Shown here: positions 55,581 through 64,000 of the stretch, piece by piece
Layout: each line of letters begins with the position of its first letter
Numbering within the stretch: position 1 is the stretch's first letter
Source of the DNA: Hyaloraphidium curvatum
Lineage: Eukaryota; Monoblepharomycota; Hyaloraphidiomycetes; Hyaloraphidiales; Hyaloraphidiaceae
Length of the DNA: 64,000 bases
Assembly (NCBI GenBank): GCA_025558095.1
Contig: JAIVFI010000007.1
Span: 496,001 to 560,000, forward strand
Reading direction: 5' to 3'
Translations under genes and position numbers: made by a program
Notes under the pieces: model-generated
Database searches by the model: none
What the model saw: the letters and a program-made list of their open reading frames with translations, nothing else
What the model was told of the DNA's origin: nothing

Positions 55581-57116
55581 TCATTCATCATCTTCCCCGC
55601 TCTCGTATCCGCCGATCGTCGCCAGCGCGTTGCCGCCCTTCTTTGCGGGCTCGTCCCTCTTGCGCTGCGCCAGCTTCGACGCGTTCTGCGCGATGGCATT
55701 CAACGTGTCCCGGGAAAGGATGCCGCCGGTCGGCTCGGGCGCCGCAGCCGCCGCCGTCTTGGCCTTCTTCGCGGCCGGCTCGGGAGGCGCAACTTCGTCC
55801 CCGGCCGCTGACGGGGCCTCCCGTGCCGCGGCAGCCGCCGGTGCCGTTTTAGCGGGCGCAGCAGGCGCCGCCTCGGCGCCGGCAGCGTACTGATGGCTCG
55901 TGTCCGGGTAGACGTACGGGTCGCGCTTGCTCGACTGGGTGGGATCGTACGTGCCGCCGAGGTCCTTCTCCGCAGGCTCGTAGGTAACGACGACCGCGGT
56001 TTCGGTCTCGTAAGGGTTCTCCTCGTCCGCAGCGACCTCGACCTCGGCAAACTTCCGCTTGGGCTCCCTGGCTTCCAGGGTGTTGACCGGCGGGGGTGCA
56101 ACCCCCTCGCCACCTCCGAGGCCGTAATTGTTCTCGGCCGAGTACGCCGAATAGGCGGCCAGCATGGCCGGCGACATGCCGGCCGTTCCCCACTGCGCGA
56201 CCTCGGCCTGCATCCTGGCGACGAGCTTATTGTACTCATTCTGCTTGGCCATCTCCTGCGCCCGCGGGTTCGGGTCCTCGTTGGCCCACCGGACGTTGAG
56301 AATCTCTTTGCCCTTGGACTTGCCGTCAAGCGTCTGGCCAACCATGGCCTCGCGGGCAAACTCGGCGTTGAGGCGCGACTTGTAGCGGATAAAGGCCACG
56401 GCCTTGCCCGTGAGCACCCGCACCGACTCCAGCTCCCCAAACTCGGCAAAGTGCTTCCGCACGGTGGCCTCCACGTCCTTGTACGAGGTGGGCACGTGCC
56501 CGACGTAGAGCGTGCGGTTGCCGGTGACGAACGAGCCCGTGCCGCTCTTGTCGTCGCGCTCATTCTCGTGCTTGTCCCGGCCAAACACGTCCTTGGTGAC
56601 CTCCCACCGCAGCTCGTCGCCGTGCTCCGGGATGCGATGCAGGAACGAGCAGTCCTCGCCCTTTGCGCAGTTGCCCTTTGCGAAGTGGATGCAGAACAGC
56701 GCGGTGGCCGGGTGGTGGCGCGAGCCCTTCGTGTATCCGGTGTCGCGGGCCGGGTTGCAGCGCGTCTCGGCGGGGATTGCCGACGCGTGCTTGCGCGAGT
56801 AGTCGCCGATAGTGTAGCCCCACCACATGTTGCGGTCGCCCTCGATGGCGGCGGCCTTTGCCAGCGAGGCCGCCTGCTTGCGCGCCGGCCGCTTCATCAG
56901 CGGGTTCTGCGACACGCCCTTCGGGTAGTAGTACGCCACCGCCGCCGCCGCCATCGCCGCCGGGTCGGTCGCCTGCGCGTACGCGGATGGGTCGTACGCC
57001 GCCGCGGCCTCCGCACCCGAGGGGTCCGTCCCGCCGGCCGCGTAGTACTCGGCCCACGCCCGCTGGTACTCGGCAATCTGCTCCGGCGTGTACTCCTGCT
57101 CCGCGGCCTGCTCCAT
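55581..57116 (-). CDS. CWC2: Pre-mRNA-splicing factor Cwc2
   Basis: RNA-binding NTC-associated protein that contacts U6 snRNA at the spliceosome core. Intronless, 511 residues. The conserved block starts at RPARKQAASLAKAA with NMWWGYTIGDYS (Torus), then a CCCH finger (FCIHFAKGNCAKGEDCSFLH) and an RRM with RNP2 RTLYVGHVP and RNP1 GKAVAFIRYKSRLN. The linker LNVRWANEDPNPRAQE is typical of Cwc2. The N-terminus is Ala/Tyr-rich and the C-terminus is an Ala/Pro/Lys-rich tail ending GGYESGEDDE, both low complexity. It resembles the fungal Cwc2 form; animals use RBM22 instead. Confidence 0.95.
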   Translation of the reverse strand: MEQAAEQEYTPEQIAEYQRAWAEYYAAGGTDPSGAEAAAAYDPSAYAQATDPAAMAAAAVAYYYPKGVSQNPLMKRPARKQAASLAKAAAIEGDRNMWWGYTIGDYSRKHASAIPAETRCNPARDTGYTKGSRHHPATALFCIHFAKGNCAKGEDCSFLHRIPEHGDELRWEVTKDVFGRDKHENERDDKSGTGSFVTGNRTLYVGHVPTSYKDVEATVRKHFAEFGELESVRVLTGKAVAFIRYKSRLNAEFAREAMVGQTLDGKSKGKEILNVRWANEDPNPRAQEMAKQNEYNKLVARMQAEVAQWGTAGMSPAMLAAYSAYSAENNYGLGGGEGVAPPPVNTLEAREPKRKFAEVEVAADEENPYETETAVVVTYEPAEKDLGGTYDPTQSSKRDPYVYPDTSHQYAAGAEAAPAAPAKTAPAAAAAREAPSAAGDEVAPPEPAAKKAKTAAAAAPEPTGGILSRDTLNAIAQNASKLAQRKRDEPAKKGGNALATIGGYESGEDDE

Positions 57117-57224
57117 TTTGCAGAGGGGGGGAGTCGAAGTGGAGGAAAGCCGGCCTCACTCCGACTCGCGGGCGGCTGCGCACATTCATCACGCTCTGCT
57201 TCCCCGTTTTTTCCAGATCATCGG

Positions 57225-58461
57225 TTACAGCCGACTGGCATTCGAAGTAAGGCCGAAGACGTAGCGCACGCGGATCCGGGCGCCCATCGTCTCATCCAGG
57301 TCCATCAGCTCGCCTTCGTCGCCGGCCGATCCGCTCTCGAGGCCCCACATCCTTCCCGCGTCGGCAATGAGCTCGATCTCGAACGGCGACGAGCCATTCG
57401 CCAAGATGTGGGCCACCTCGGCGGCGCTGGCCGCCTCTGCGACCACGATCCGCTGTCCGTGAGGGTGGAAGGGGCTTGGGGCGTCGCGCTGCAGCTGGAA
57501 CATCGCGGTCCTCCGCGTGAGTACAACGGTGTTCTCGGGCTGTGGGATGAGCTCGTGGGCCGAAGTAGAGTTCGACGATTCGGCGATCAGATCCTCCTCC
57601 GACTCGGTCTCGGCCAGCATTTCCTCTTCCTCGACCACGGACTGCCACGGTTTGCCCTCAGGGAGGCACCATCCAGAGTAGGCCTTGGCGACGTCTTCAA
57701 AGCTCGGGCCCTTGTAGGACCCGCGCTGCTCGTCGTTGGCGTCTGCCGCTTCCGCGACCCCGGCGAGGACGAGCACCGAGGCCAAGCCGACGATGCCGTT
57801 GGTGTGTCCGCCCGCGTCTTCACATTCCTCGAGGGGAACTCGCCAGGCTAGATACGGAAAATGAGATCGACCTGCCGTCGGGGTGAGCGCGGAGCAACTC
57901 ACGCCGCGGCGTCACGTCAAAGCAGAGAAATGGCAGCGGGCGGTGCGCCGAGTCTGCACCGCTGCTCTTGCCCGGCGCCAAAGACGGTGGCCAGCCCATC
58001 TTCCACTGCAGCTCCTTCCCCGCCGGGGTCTTGCGGGCTCCGGGTGCCGGGCCTGCGTAGCGCACGGGGTTCGAGGGAAGCTTGGCGAGCCCGGCGATGG
58101 CCGCATCGATGTCTGCGGGCAGGAGGGCAAAGTCGATCAGGCCCGGCTGCAGGCCCCACCAGCGGTGGTTCCCCGAAAGCTTGGTAGCCGCGTCCGGCGC
58201 GGGCTCCGACTCCCGGATGAAAGCGAGGAGCTCCAGGTAACAGCCATCAGCTTCAAACGGGATCAAAGCGTTCTCAGTGCGCTGCCCCGGGAATCCGGCA
58301 TGTTTGCCGCCCCGGATGACGCGGAAACCGAGCCGAGTGTAGGAACGAATCGCTTTCTCCAGGTCGGGCACAAGGATCACGGCGTGGTCGATGCAGGGAA
58401 AGAGAGAATGCGAGGCCTGCGCACGCGTGGCGGCGCGCTTGGCGGCGCGTTTCGGAGGCAT
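57225..58461 (-). CDS. Glyoxalase-like domain protein
   Basis: 393 residues; exons 58461-57903 and 57847-57225 (55-nt intron). A basic N-terminus (MPPKRAAKRAATR) precedes a glyoxalase/VOC-fold half: IDHAVILVPDLEKAIRSYTR, LGFRVIRGGKHAGFPGQRTE, NALIPFEADGCYLELLAF, then FDVTPRPWRVPLEECEDAGG across the splice. This matches the Glyoxalase_3/4-like family common in fungi, whose members have unknown or lactone/aldehyde-linked substrates. A C-terminal second half has VOC-like beta strands and acidic inserts. Metal ligands cannot be assigned with confidence. The start codon is only 67 bp from that of the divergent SMP-30 gene, suggesting shared control. Confidence 0.8.
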
Positions 58462-58528
58462 CGCTTGTCGACCGCGGGCGGGATGTGCCGATGATCGCGG
58501 GTGAGCATCGACTGTCTCCCCCAGCACG

Positions 58529-59811
58529 ATGCCCCGTCCCACGCAGCCCACGCTAGGTGCGTGAATTCTGCATTTGCTTCCGATCTGGGAATCAGACGAT
58601 TCACCCTTGGCCAGAGCCTTCGAAGTCCCCGGAGCTGGCGGCGCGTTTCAACGCGCTCTTCGCACCAAGCGGCCTTGCGTTCAAGCTCGTCACCGACAAG
58701 CAGATCTTCACCGAGGGTCCCTCCTACCTTCCGGCATTCGATGTCTGGGTGTACTCCGATATCCCCGGCAACCGCCAGATGGTTTACTACCGGAAGTCCG
58801 GGGCGGTGGACGAGCTGGTGCCTAAGAGCAACAACACGAACGGCACGTTCTACTCGCAGTACCTGAGCAACAAACGTGGCAAGGGTCAGGTCATGCTGTG
58901 CTGCGAGCACGCCGGCCGGGCCGTGGTCAGGATGGATCTCGACATGGTGGACGGAAAAGTGGTCGTCTCGGACCGCAGGGTAATCGTGAACACATACGGA
59001 GCCCGGCTTCTCAACTCGCCGAACGACTGCATTGAGACGGATGACGGTTTCGTCATTTTTACTGACCCGATGTACGGTACGAGCTTCCTTCTTCGATTGA
59101 AGTTCAAGCGTTGTTGTTCAACTCCGCCTCTTCAAGGTTGCTATCCTCAGGCTGTCGAGCGCGGACAAGGGCATGGCAACGAGCCCGAGCAAGACAAGGC
59201 CTGCGTCTACCGTTTCCACCATGATTTCCCGGCCGGAACACTGACGAGAATTGTGACCGACATGGTTCAGTGAGCTCCACGTTCGGCATCAGTTCCGTGT
59301 CCTCTTAGTAACCTGCTTCGGACCAGACCGAACGGCCTCACCATTCCTCCGAACATGCGGGACCGCCTCTACATCGCCGACACGGGCGTCGCCATGCCGT
59401 GGACGGACAAGCCTTTCGACAAGACCCGCCCGCACCACATGCGCGTCTACCCGATCGACCCGTCCAAGGGCTGGGCGGTTGATCAGAGCAAGGGTCGCCT
59501 GTTCGCAGACATCCCGGTCGGTGCACCGGACGGGATTCGGACGGACGCCCACGGAAATGTGTGGAGCAACTGCGGTTCGTGCCCATCCACCCTCGCCGCT
59601 ACCCTATCTTGATCGCTGGTTTGCAGGCGACGGCATCCACATCCACACGCCCGCTGGCGAGCTCCTCGGCAAGATCCGCTTCCCCGATTCGGCCGTGAAC
59701 AGCGTGTGGGGCGGCCCTGGTCTGGACGAGCTCCTCGTGTGCTCCCACGAACGGGTGTGGCACCTGACGGGGATCAAGGTCGGGCTAAAGAAGACTGGGG
59801 AGAAGTTGTGA
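58529..59811 (+). CDS. SMP-30/gluconolactonase family lactonase
   Basis: Six-bladed beta-propeller hydrolase of sugar or related lactones, 351 residues. Exons: 58529-58556, 58615-59076, 59137-59269, 59327-59574, 59627-59811. The short first exon (MPRPTQPTL) joins to EPSKSPELAARFNALFAPS. Metal-site features: FTEGPSYLP (Glu), LNSPNDCIETDDGFVIFTDP (Asn/Asp), VQPNGLTIPPNMRDRLYIAD across a splice, and GAPDGIRTDAHGNVW. These are the conserved Ca/Zn ligands of SMP-30 proteins. The 60-nt intron 59077-59136 is in frame and could be retained. No signal peptide is seen. The next gene, an SDR, ends 20 bp away on the other strand. Confidence 0.9.
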
Positions 59812-59831
59812 TGCATTATTGTAGCCAGATT

Positions 59832-60891
59832 TCACACACAACGACCGCCGTCGACCTCCAATGCCAGGCCTGCGATGCCCGTGGTTAGCCCGCCTCATCC
59901 CCCGTGTCGGGATCGCTGCTCACCGGTAATGAAATTGGATGCGTCGATGCAGAGCCAGAGAGCGGCGTTTGCGATGTCCTGCGGCGTACTCAGGCGGCCG
60001 AGGGGAATGGATTTGCGGAACATCTCGCGCCGCTCCGGAGTGTCCTCCCCGAGGAAGGTCGGGAGCAGCGGCGTGTCGCCGGCAACGGGACACAGAGCAT
60101 TGACGCGGATCTGCTGGGGAGCGAGCTCGACGGCCAGGCTCTTGGTCATGGTGATGACCGCCCCTTTCGACGAGTTGTCTGAAGGTGACGAGGCTCAGCG
60201 AAGTTCGTTCCGGAGCGAGACCGTCACCCACACCACGTCAGTCCGGGTCTAGGACGCAGTCCTGCAGTCGAAGCCACGTTGACGATGCTGCCACCGCCCT
60301 GCTTCTCCATGATCGGGACGACCTCCTGCACGGCGTGGTAGATGCTCTTCACGTTCACGTTGAAGACGCGGTCGTAGATATCCTCCGTTGTCTCCAGGCA
60401 CGACTGGTTCGTGTGCGAGAAGCCGGCGTTGTTCACGATGACTGGAGAAGCAATGAAGTGCCATGAGCGAAGGAGTGGGAGACAGGTCGTGGAGACCAAC
60501 TGTCCAAGCGTCCCGTGCCTCCGAACTCCACGCCGGCGGCAATCATCTTCTTCGTGTCGGCGCGACTGGAGACATCGGCTTTGCAGGAAACCGCCGCGCC
60601 GGGGTAGGATTTGTTGATATCCCCACAGACGCGCTGAGCCGCATCCTCCCGCAAGTCGGCAATGACGACCTTGGCTCCCTCCTTGGCGAACAAATGCGCG
60701 ATTCCTTCGCCAAAACCGGAGCCTGGAATCAGGAGGCTCGCGTCAGCGCCGGAATGGAGTTGACTGTTGACTGCGACGCAGACCAGCTCCCTGTAGCTCC
60801 GAAACTCAGTTCGGCACCGGTATACGCGGGTTAGCAGACTCACGGTTACGACGGCAACTTTGCCGGCAAGGCTGCCCTGTTTCGTGGCCAT
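59832..60891 (-). CDS. Short-chain dehydrogenase/reductase with 7-nt microexon
   Basis: Classical SDR of 259 residues. Exons: 60891-60844, 60790-60784, 60722-60501, 60441-60232, 60178-59924, 59869-59832; introns 53-61 nt. Exon 2 is only 7 nt, and is needed to complete VAVVTGAGSGFGEG, the cofactor-binding motif (Gly17-Gly23). Then LDIIVNNAGFSHTN, catalytic Ser150 (NVASTAG), Tyr163 and Lys167 (LTWYNSSKGAVITMTKSL), and the ending ITGLALEVDGGRCV with the typical SDR C-terminal VDGG. The family includes glucose and 3-oxoacyl reductases; the substrate is not determinable. The six-exon total is exactly divisible by three. Its neighbours suggest small-molecule catabolism. Confidence 0.9.
60784..60790 (-). 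other. 7-nt microexon in the SDR gene
   Basis: The seven bases GGAGCTG (minus strand) lie between a CTACAG acceptor and a GTCTGC donor. They supply Gly-Ala and the first base of the next Gly in TGAGSGFG. No two-exon join in this interval gives both the motif and the right phase. Confidence 0.7.
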
Positions 60892-61053
60892 TTGCTGCGC
60901 GTGGCGGGGACGTGCGTTTTGTCTTCCGCGCAGGTTGATGATTCCAACGCACTCGGGCCCGTCCTGCCAAACCGATTGCTGGATGTTCAAGTCCAAGATC
61001 TATCGTTATGTACAGATGTACAGAAAAAGAATCAAGGACCACACTCCTAGGAT

Positions 61054-61803
61054 TCAGTTCCGGCCCCGGCCGAACATCCCCTTCATCCGCGACAGAAAGT
61101 CGTCGTTCCCCTCGGAACCAGGCTTCGACTCGCCGACGATCTCTCCTTCTTCTGCATCCACCTCCTTCAGCTTGGGCTGCGAAGGCAGGAACCTCTTGTG
61201 GCCGGAAGCCGGCCTCAAAGGCTCCGCCGGGACCTCCTTGGGCGGCGCCTTCGCGCGCGGAGGCGCCGCCGGCGGTGGCGGGGCCGGTGCCGCCGCTCCC
61301 CCGCCCAGCAATGCCATCATCGTGGCCATCTGGTCCCCTCCCGCTCCGGCGCCGGACTCGCCCATCATCTTCTGGGCGAGCCTTCCCAGCTCCTGCACGT
61401 CCTCGGTCGTGATCCCGCACTGATCCATGACCGTCTTCAGCTTCGCAAGGTCCGCCCTGACCTGGGAGTCCATCATCATGCGCATCATGTCGCCCATGGA
61501 CGGCTTCGCCGTGGGGCTGCCCGACGGATTGACTTTAGAAACCATCCGCATCGAGATCTCCTGAACCTCGAGCATAGCGGACGGGTTTGCAGACAGTTTG
61601 CGGAAGAAGGCCGAGTTGAAGAGCTCCATCGGGTTCGGCGCGGACGCGTAGGCTCTCCGCGGGGCTGGGCGCGGCACGCCGCAAGATCGGGCGGGAAGGG
61701 CCGCGGGGAGGAACGCGAAGGCATGTCCGACGGCCGGGGCCTGGTGCCGCAGCACCGCCGCCCGCGTCGCCATCCGAAGCGAGGTCCCGATGAGCGACGG
61801 CAT
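61054..61803 (-). CDS. Orphan protein with mitochondrial-type presequence and Met-rich helix
   Basis: Intronless, 249 residues from ATG 61803; ATG 61866 would add 21 residues, and ATG 61770 (MATRAAVLRH) would give a cleaner presequence. I do not recognise the family. The first 60 residues are rich in Arg, Ala and Ser without acid residues (MATRAAVLRHQAPAVGHAFA), a likely mitochondrial targeting sequence. Next is a helical segment with unusual Met content (SMGDMMRMMMDSQVRADLAK; LGRLAQKMMGES), then a Pro/Ala/Gly linker and an acidic stretch EVDAEEGEIVGES. It ends FLSRMKGMFGRGRN. The frame is clean and codon use looks like that of its neighbours. It is divergent from the GPATCH11 gene with 67 bp between starts. 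Confidence 0.65.
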   Translation of the reverse strand: MPSLIGTSLRMATRAAVLRHQAPAVGHAFAFLPAALPARSCGVPRPAPRRAYASAPNPMELFNSAFFRKLSANPSAMLEVQEISMRMVSKVNPSGSPTAKPSMGDMMRMMMDSQVRADLAKLKTVMDQCGITTEDVQELGRLAQKMMGESGAGAGGDQMATMMALLGGGAAAPAPPPPAAPPRAKAPPKEVPAEPLRPASGHKRFLPSQPKLKEVDAEEGEIVGESKPGSEGNDDFLSRMKGMFGRGRN

Positions 61804-61870
61804 GTTGAGGCAGGTGGTTCGGTGTCCGGGGGCGGCTCTCTGAGACGGGCACCAGCGCCGTGCCATCGCG

Positions 61871-62857
61871 ATGCACGCCGGAGCAGCGGGAACGTTGGGT
61901 TCCGACTCGGAGGAGGAGGATTACATGTCTGCTGCCTTCTTGGAGACCGAGGCGGCCGCCAAGGCGCCGGAGACGTACGCGGAGCGCCGGCGGAAGCGCA
62001 TCTTGGAACAGGAGGCCAAGGGCCGGATAGCACCCCTGCGCGAGCGCGAAAAGGAGGCGCGGGATTCCGGGCTCGCGGCTCCGATACCGAAGGACAACGT
62101 CGGCTTCCGGTTGCTAGAGAAGATGGGATACAAGAGCGGCATGGCCTTGGGCAAGCCGGCTCCGGAGTCTCCGCCCCCCGAAAGCGCGCGGACGCCGTCG
62201 ACGGACCCCGAATTCGAGCGTCCGTCGTTCAGACAGGCCGAGAGCTCGGGGGACGACGAGGACAGGGCGACACCGGGGCCGCGACCGGCGTTGGACGACC
62301 GCGGCCGCCTCTTGGAACCCATTCCGATCGCAATGGTCGAGAAACGGACAGGGCTCGGCCTCCAGGCCGTGACGGAGAAGCGCAAACGGGAGCACGAGGA
62401 AGCGGACAGCCGGAAGAAGGCCGCGCTCGAGAGGGACTTCCAGGCGTCGCGGAGGCAGCAGTTTGAGGACAAGCGCGTGCGCGGGGAGGTGGAAGCCATG
62501 CGGCGCGAGCTGCGGGCGCTGGACGAAAAGAACGGCATCGACGCGGGGGAGATGTGGCCCGAGGTCAAGGTGCCTGTCCCCGACGGCGCTGAAGCCGCGG
62601 AAGAGGGGCTGCACGCGACCGCTCTCTCAAAAGAGGAGATCATCGGTCTGGACGGCGAGGACGGCAACAGTGAGGCAGCCGAGGGGCAGGACGGCGAGCC
62701 GCCCTTCTCGGCGCTCGAGCCGGTTGTGCAGCGCGAGAAGCTCATCAAGCATCTGCGGACTCAGTACCACTTTTGTCACTATTGTGGGGTCGAGTGCGCG
62801 AACGCAGAGGAACTGGCTCAGGACTGCCCGGGAGAGGATCGGGAAGACCACGAATGA
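61871..62857 (+). CDS. G-patch domain protein GPATCH11
   Basis: Intronless, 328 residues. The N-terminal EEEDYMSAAFLE and a charged coiled coil lead to the G-patch (NVGFRLLEKMGYKSGMALGK), followed by LLEPIPIAMVEKRTGLGL, which matches the second half of the GPATCH11 G-patch. An Arg/Glu-rich helix and a C-terminal C2-type finger (FCHYCGVECANAEELAQDCP) complete the family pattern. Relatives are nuclear, linked to kinetochores (CENP-Y) or RNA helicase activation through the G-patch; the role in this organism is inferred. The insert between the two G-patch halves (about residues 96-150, Pro/Ser/Asp-rich) is longer than in animals. Confidence 0.9.
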   Translation: MHAGAAGTLGSDSEEEDYMSAAFLETEAAAKAPETYAERRRKRILEQEAKGRIAPLREREKEARDSGLAAPIPKDNVGFRLLEKMGYKSGMALGKPAPESPPPESARTPSTDPEFERPSFRQAESSGDDEDRATPGPRPALDDRGRLLEPIPIAMVEKRTGLGLQAVTEKRKREHEEADSRKKAALERDFQASRRQQFEDKRVRGEVEAMRRELRALDEKNGIDAGEMWPEVKVPVPDGAEAAEEGLHATALSKEEIIGLDGEDGNSEAAEGQDGEPPFSALEPVVQREKLIKHLRTQYHFCHYCGVECANAEELAQDCPGEDREDHE

Positions 62858-62948
62858 ATGATTCTGGTGTATCACGACAAAGGATTACACTGGTATCAAA
62901 TGGAACAAATGATGAGCAGATGTCAGTCTCAATTCCGCGCGAGCTCCG

Positions 62949-64000
62949 TCACTTTCTGGAGCGGCCGCCGCGGACCAGCTTCTTCGGAGGTCCGGCTGGA
63001 CCCCTTGCTTTCCCGACCGCCTTCTTGGCCGCGGCAGGCATTTGGATTTGGAAAACTGCGCGCCCAGGGAGTCAGAGGCTGCGGAACTGCAAACTGAGAA
63101 GACCAACCTTCGTCGTCACTCGAGCTTTCGGTGGAATCGCCCCCGCGATCGACGCCCGGTGCTGCCTTCTTCTTGCCAATGACATCCGGCTCGGAGCCCG
63201 AAGAAACCGTCGTAGGCTCGGCCTTGCGTGCCTTTGCAGCCTTCTTGCCCGCGGGCGCCTTGCCCTTCGGCTTCGAAGCGCCTCCTCCGTCGCTCTCCCC
63301 GCTTTCGTCGGAGGCGACGGCCCGCTTATTGGAAGCAGCTTTCCTTGCCGGCTTCTTCCGCGGCCTCTTCTCCTCCTCGCTCTCTTCGCTCCCGTCCGAA
63401 GGGTCATTCCCGCCCTCCTTGTTGACCCAGCGCTTGACGATCTTTTGCACGCGATTCGAATGGAGCCGCTTAAGCTTATCCGTGGGGCCGAGCACAGCGT
63501 CCACGGGGAAGAAGCGGTCGATCGTCTGTTGCACGCCTTCGGTCTCGTAGCTTCCGATCTGGCGGATGATCGGAAGCACCACCTCGTCCGTCTTGTCGTG
63601 CGTCCAGCCTAGCTTGCGGTCGAGAAAATCGCGGAGCTGGTCCAACGAAGGCACGCCCCATTCGAAGGGTTCGGTGGAATCGTCCACGGTCGGGTTCATG
63701 TAGGCGTTCCGCACCTCCGGGGCGGGAAAGCTGTCCGGCAGCTCGACTTTGAGGCACAGGTTGGCGAGCCGCTTCTTCAGCGCGCTGCTCTTGTCCGCGT
63801 CGGTCAGCTGGTTCATCTTTGCCCGCCACCAGAACTTGGAAAACTCGCGCAGTCCGCCCAGCCCGTCGCCGCCGGCATTCCCCGAGTCAAACGAATCGAG
63901 GATTTCGAGCGCAGTGACACCGCCGACGCCCTTGATCCCGTCGGTGTAGTCGCTTCCAAGCAGGTACGCCAAACGGATGAGCTTCTGCTTGTCCAGGGCC
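62949..64000 (-). CDS. RAD2: XPG/Rad2-type nucleotide excision repair endonuclease (C-terminal part)
   Basis: 3' portion of the structure-specific endonuclease that cuts 3' of lesions in nucleotide excision repair; the N-terminal half lies beyond the window. Visible: the end of the XPG-I catalytic domain with LIRLAYLLGSDYTDGIKGVG (metal-binding Asp residues and helix-hairpin), then FSKFWWRAKM, and FEWGVPSLDQLRDFLDRKLG, the Rad2-specific region that distinguishes it from Fen1 and Exo1. A long Lys/Ser/acidic tail follows. A 52-nt intron (63056-63107) leads to a basic end (KKAVGKARGPAGPPKKLVRG) resembling nuclear signals. Without splicing, the frame would end at 62929 with unrelated sequence. 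Confidence 0.92.

Noticed and set aside
1-64000. Transposons, CRISPR arrays, rRNA and prophage features
   Set aside because: No transposase, terminal repeats, regularly spaced repeats or rRNA-like blocks were seen on either strand.

Overview
The window is nuclear DNA of a GC-rich, intron-rich eukaryote, most likely a fungus. Nearly every gene is split by short GT-AG introns, mostly 47-65 nt, and joining the exons at these sites restores conserved domains in frame. Fungal hallmarks are a PCL/Pho80-type cyclin, a fungal-style SMP-30 lactonase, Cwc2, Not3/5 and Tfc1-like TFIIIC. The gene set also contains items usually missing from Dikarya: an ethylene-receptor-type hybrid histidine kinase, an Alfy-like BEACH protein with a C-terminal FYVE-like finger, a PPP1R21 (FERRY) homologue and a CKAP2-like spindle protein. 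I infer an early-diverging, perhaps zoosporic, fungus. This is inference from gene content, not phylogeny.

Layout. 1-9510 (+) is the 3' part of a giant BEACH/WD40/FYVE-like gene. 9675-15225 holds a CKAP2-like gene (-), a serine palmitoyltransferase small subunit (+) whose start codon overlaps that of the CKAP2-like gene, and PPP1R21 (-). 15410-21356 (+) holds the AP endonuclease Apn2 and mitochondrial Lon. 21472-27682 (-) holds a TPR-DnaJ co-chaperone, TFIIIC subunit 5 and a cyclin. A gene-free 2.26 kb follows. 29945-34934 holds a membrane alpha/beta hydrolase, an SDR and Not3. 35030-40109 holds a type II membrane GDS-type acyl-esterase, the DXO/Rai1 decapping nuclease and Zpr1. 40337-44309 (-) is the ethylene-receptor-like kinase. 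44513-54421 holds NF-YB, eRF3, Atg14, an F-box protein, Pex10 and Tim23. 54549-58461 (-) holds a histidine phosphatase, Cwc2 and a glyoxalase-fold protein. 58529-60891 holds an SMP-30 lactonase and a second SDR. 61054-64000 holds an orphan mitochondrial protein, GPATCH11 and the C-terminal part of Rad2/XPG.

The genes are mostly housekeeping: mRNA processing and decay (Cwc2, Not3, DXO, eRF3), DNA repair (Apn2, Rad2), organelle biogenesis and quality control (Lon, Tim23, Pex10, DnaJ-TPR), autophagy and endosomes (BEACH-FYVE, Atg14, PPP1R21) and transcription (TFIIIC, NF-YB, GPATCH11). Many are head-to-head pairs separated by 70-400 bp. The glyoxalase-like, SMP-30 and SDR genes form a compact metabolic trio. 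No tRNA, rRNA, transposon, CRISPR array or other mobile element was recognised. All exon boundaries were worked out by eye from splice consensus, reading frame and remembered family conservation. Total exon lengths divisible by three support the models, but they are not transcript-verified.
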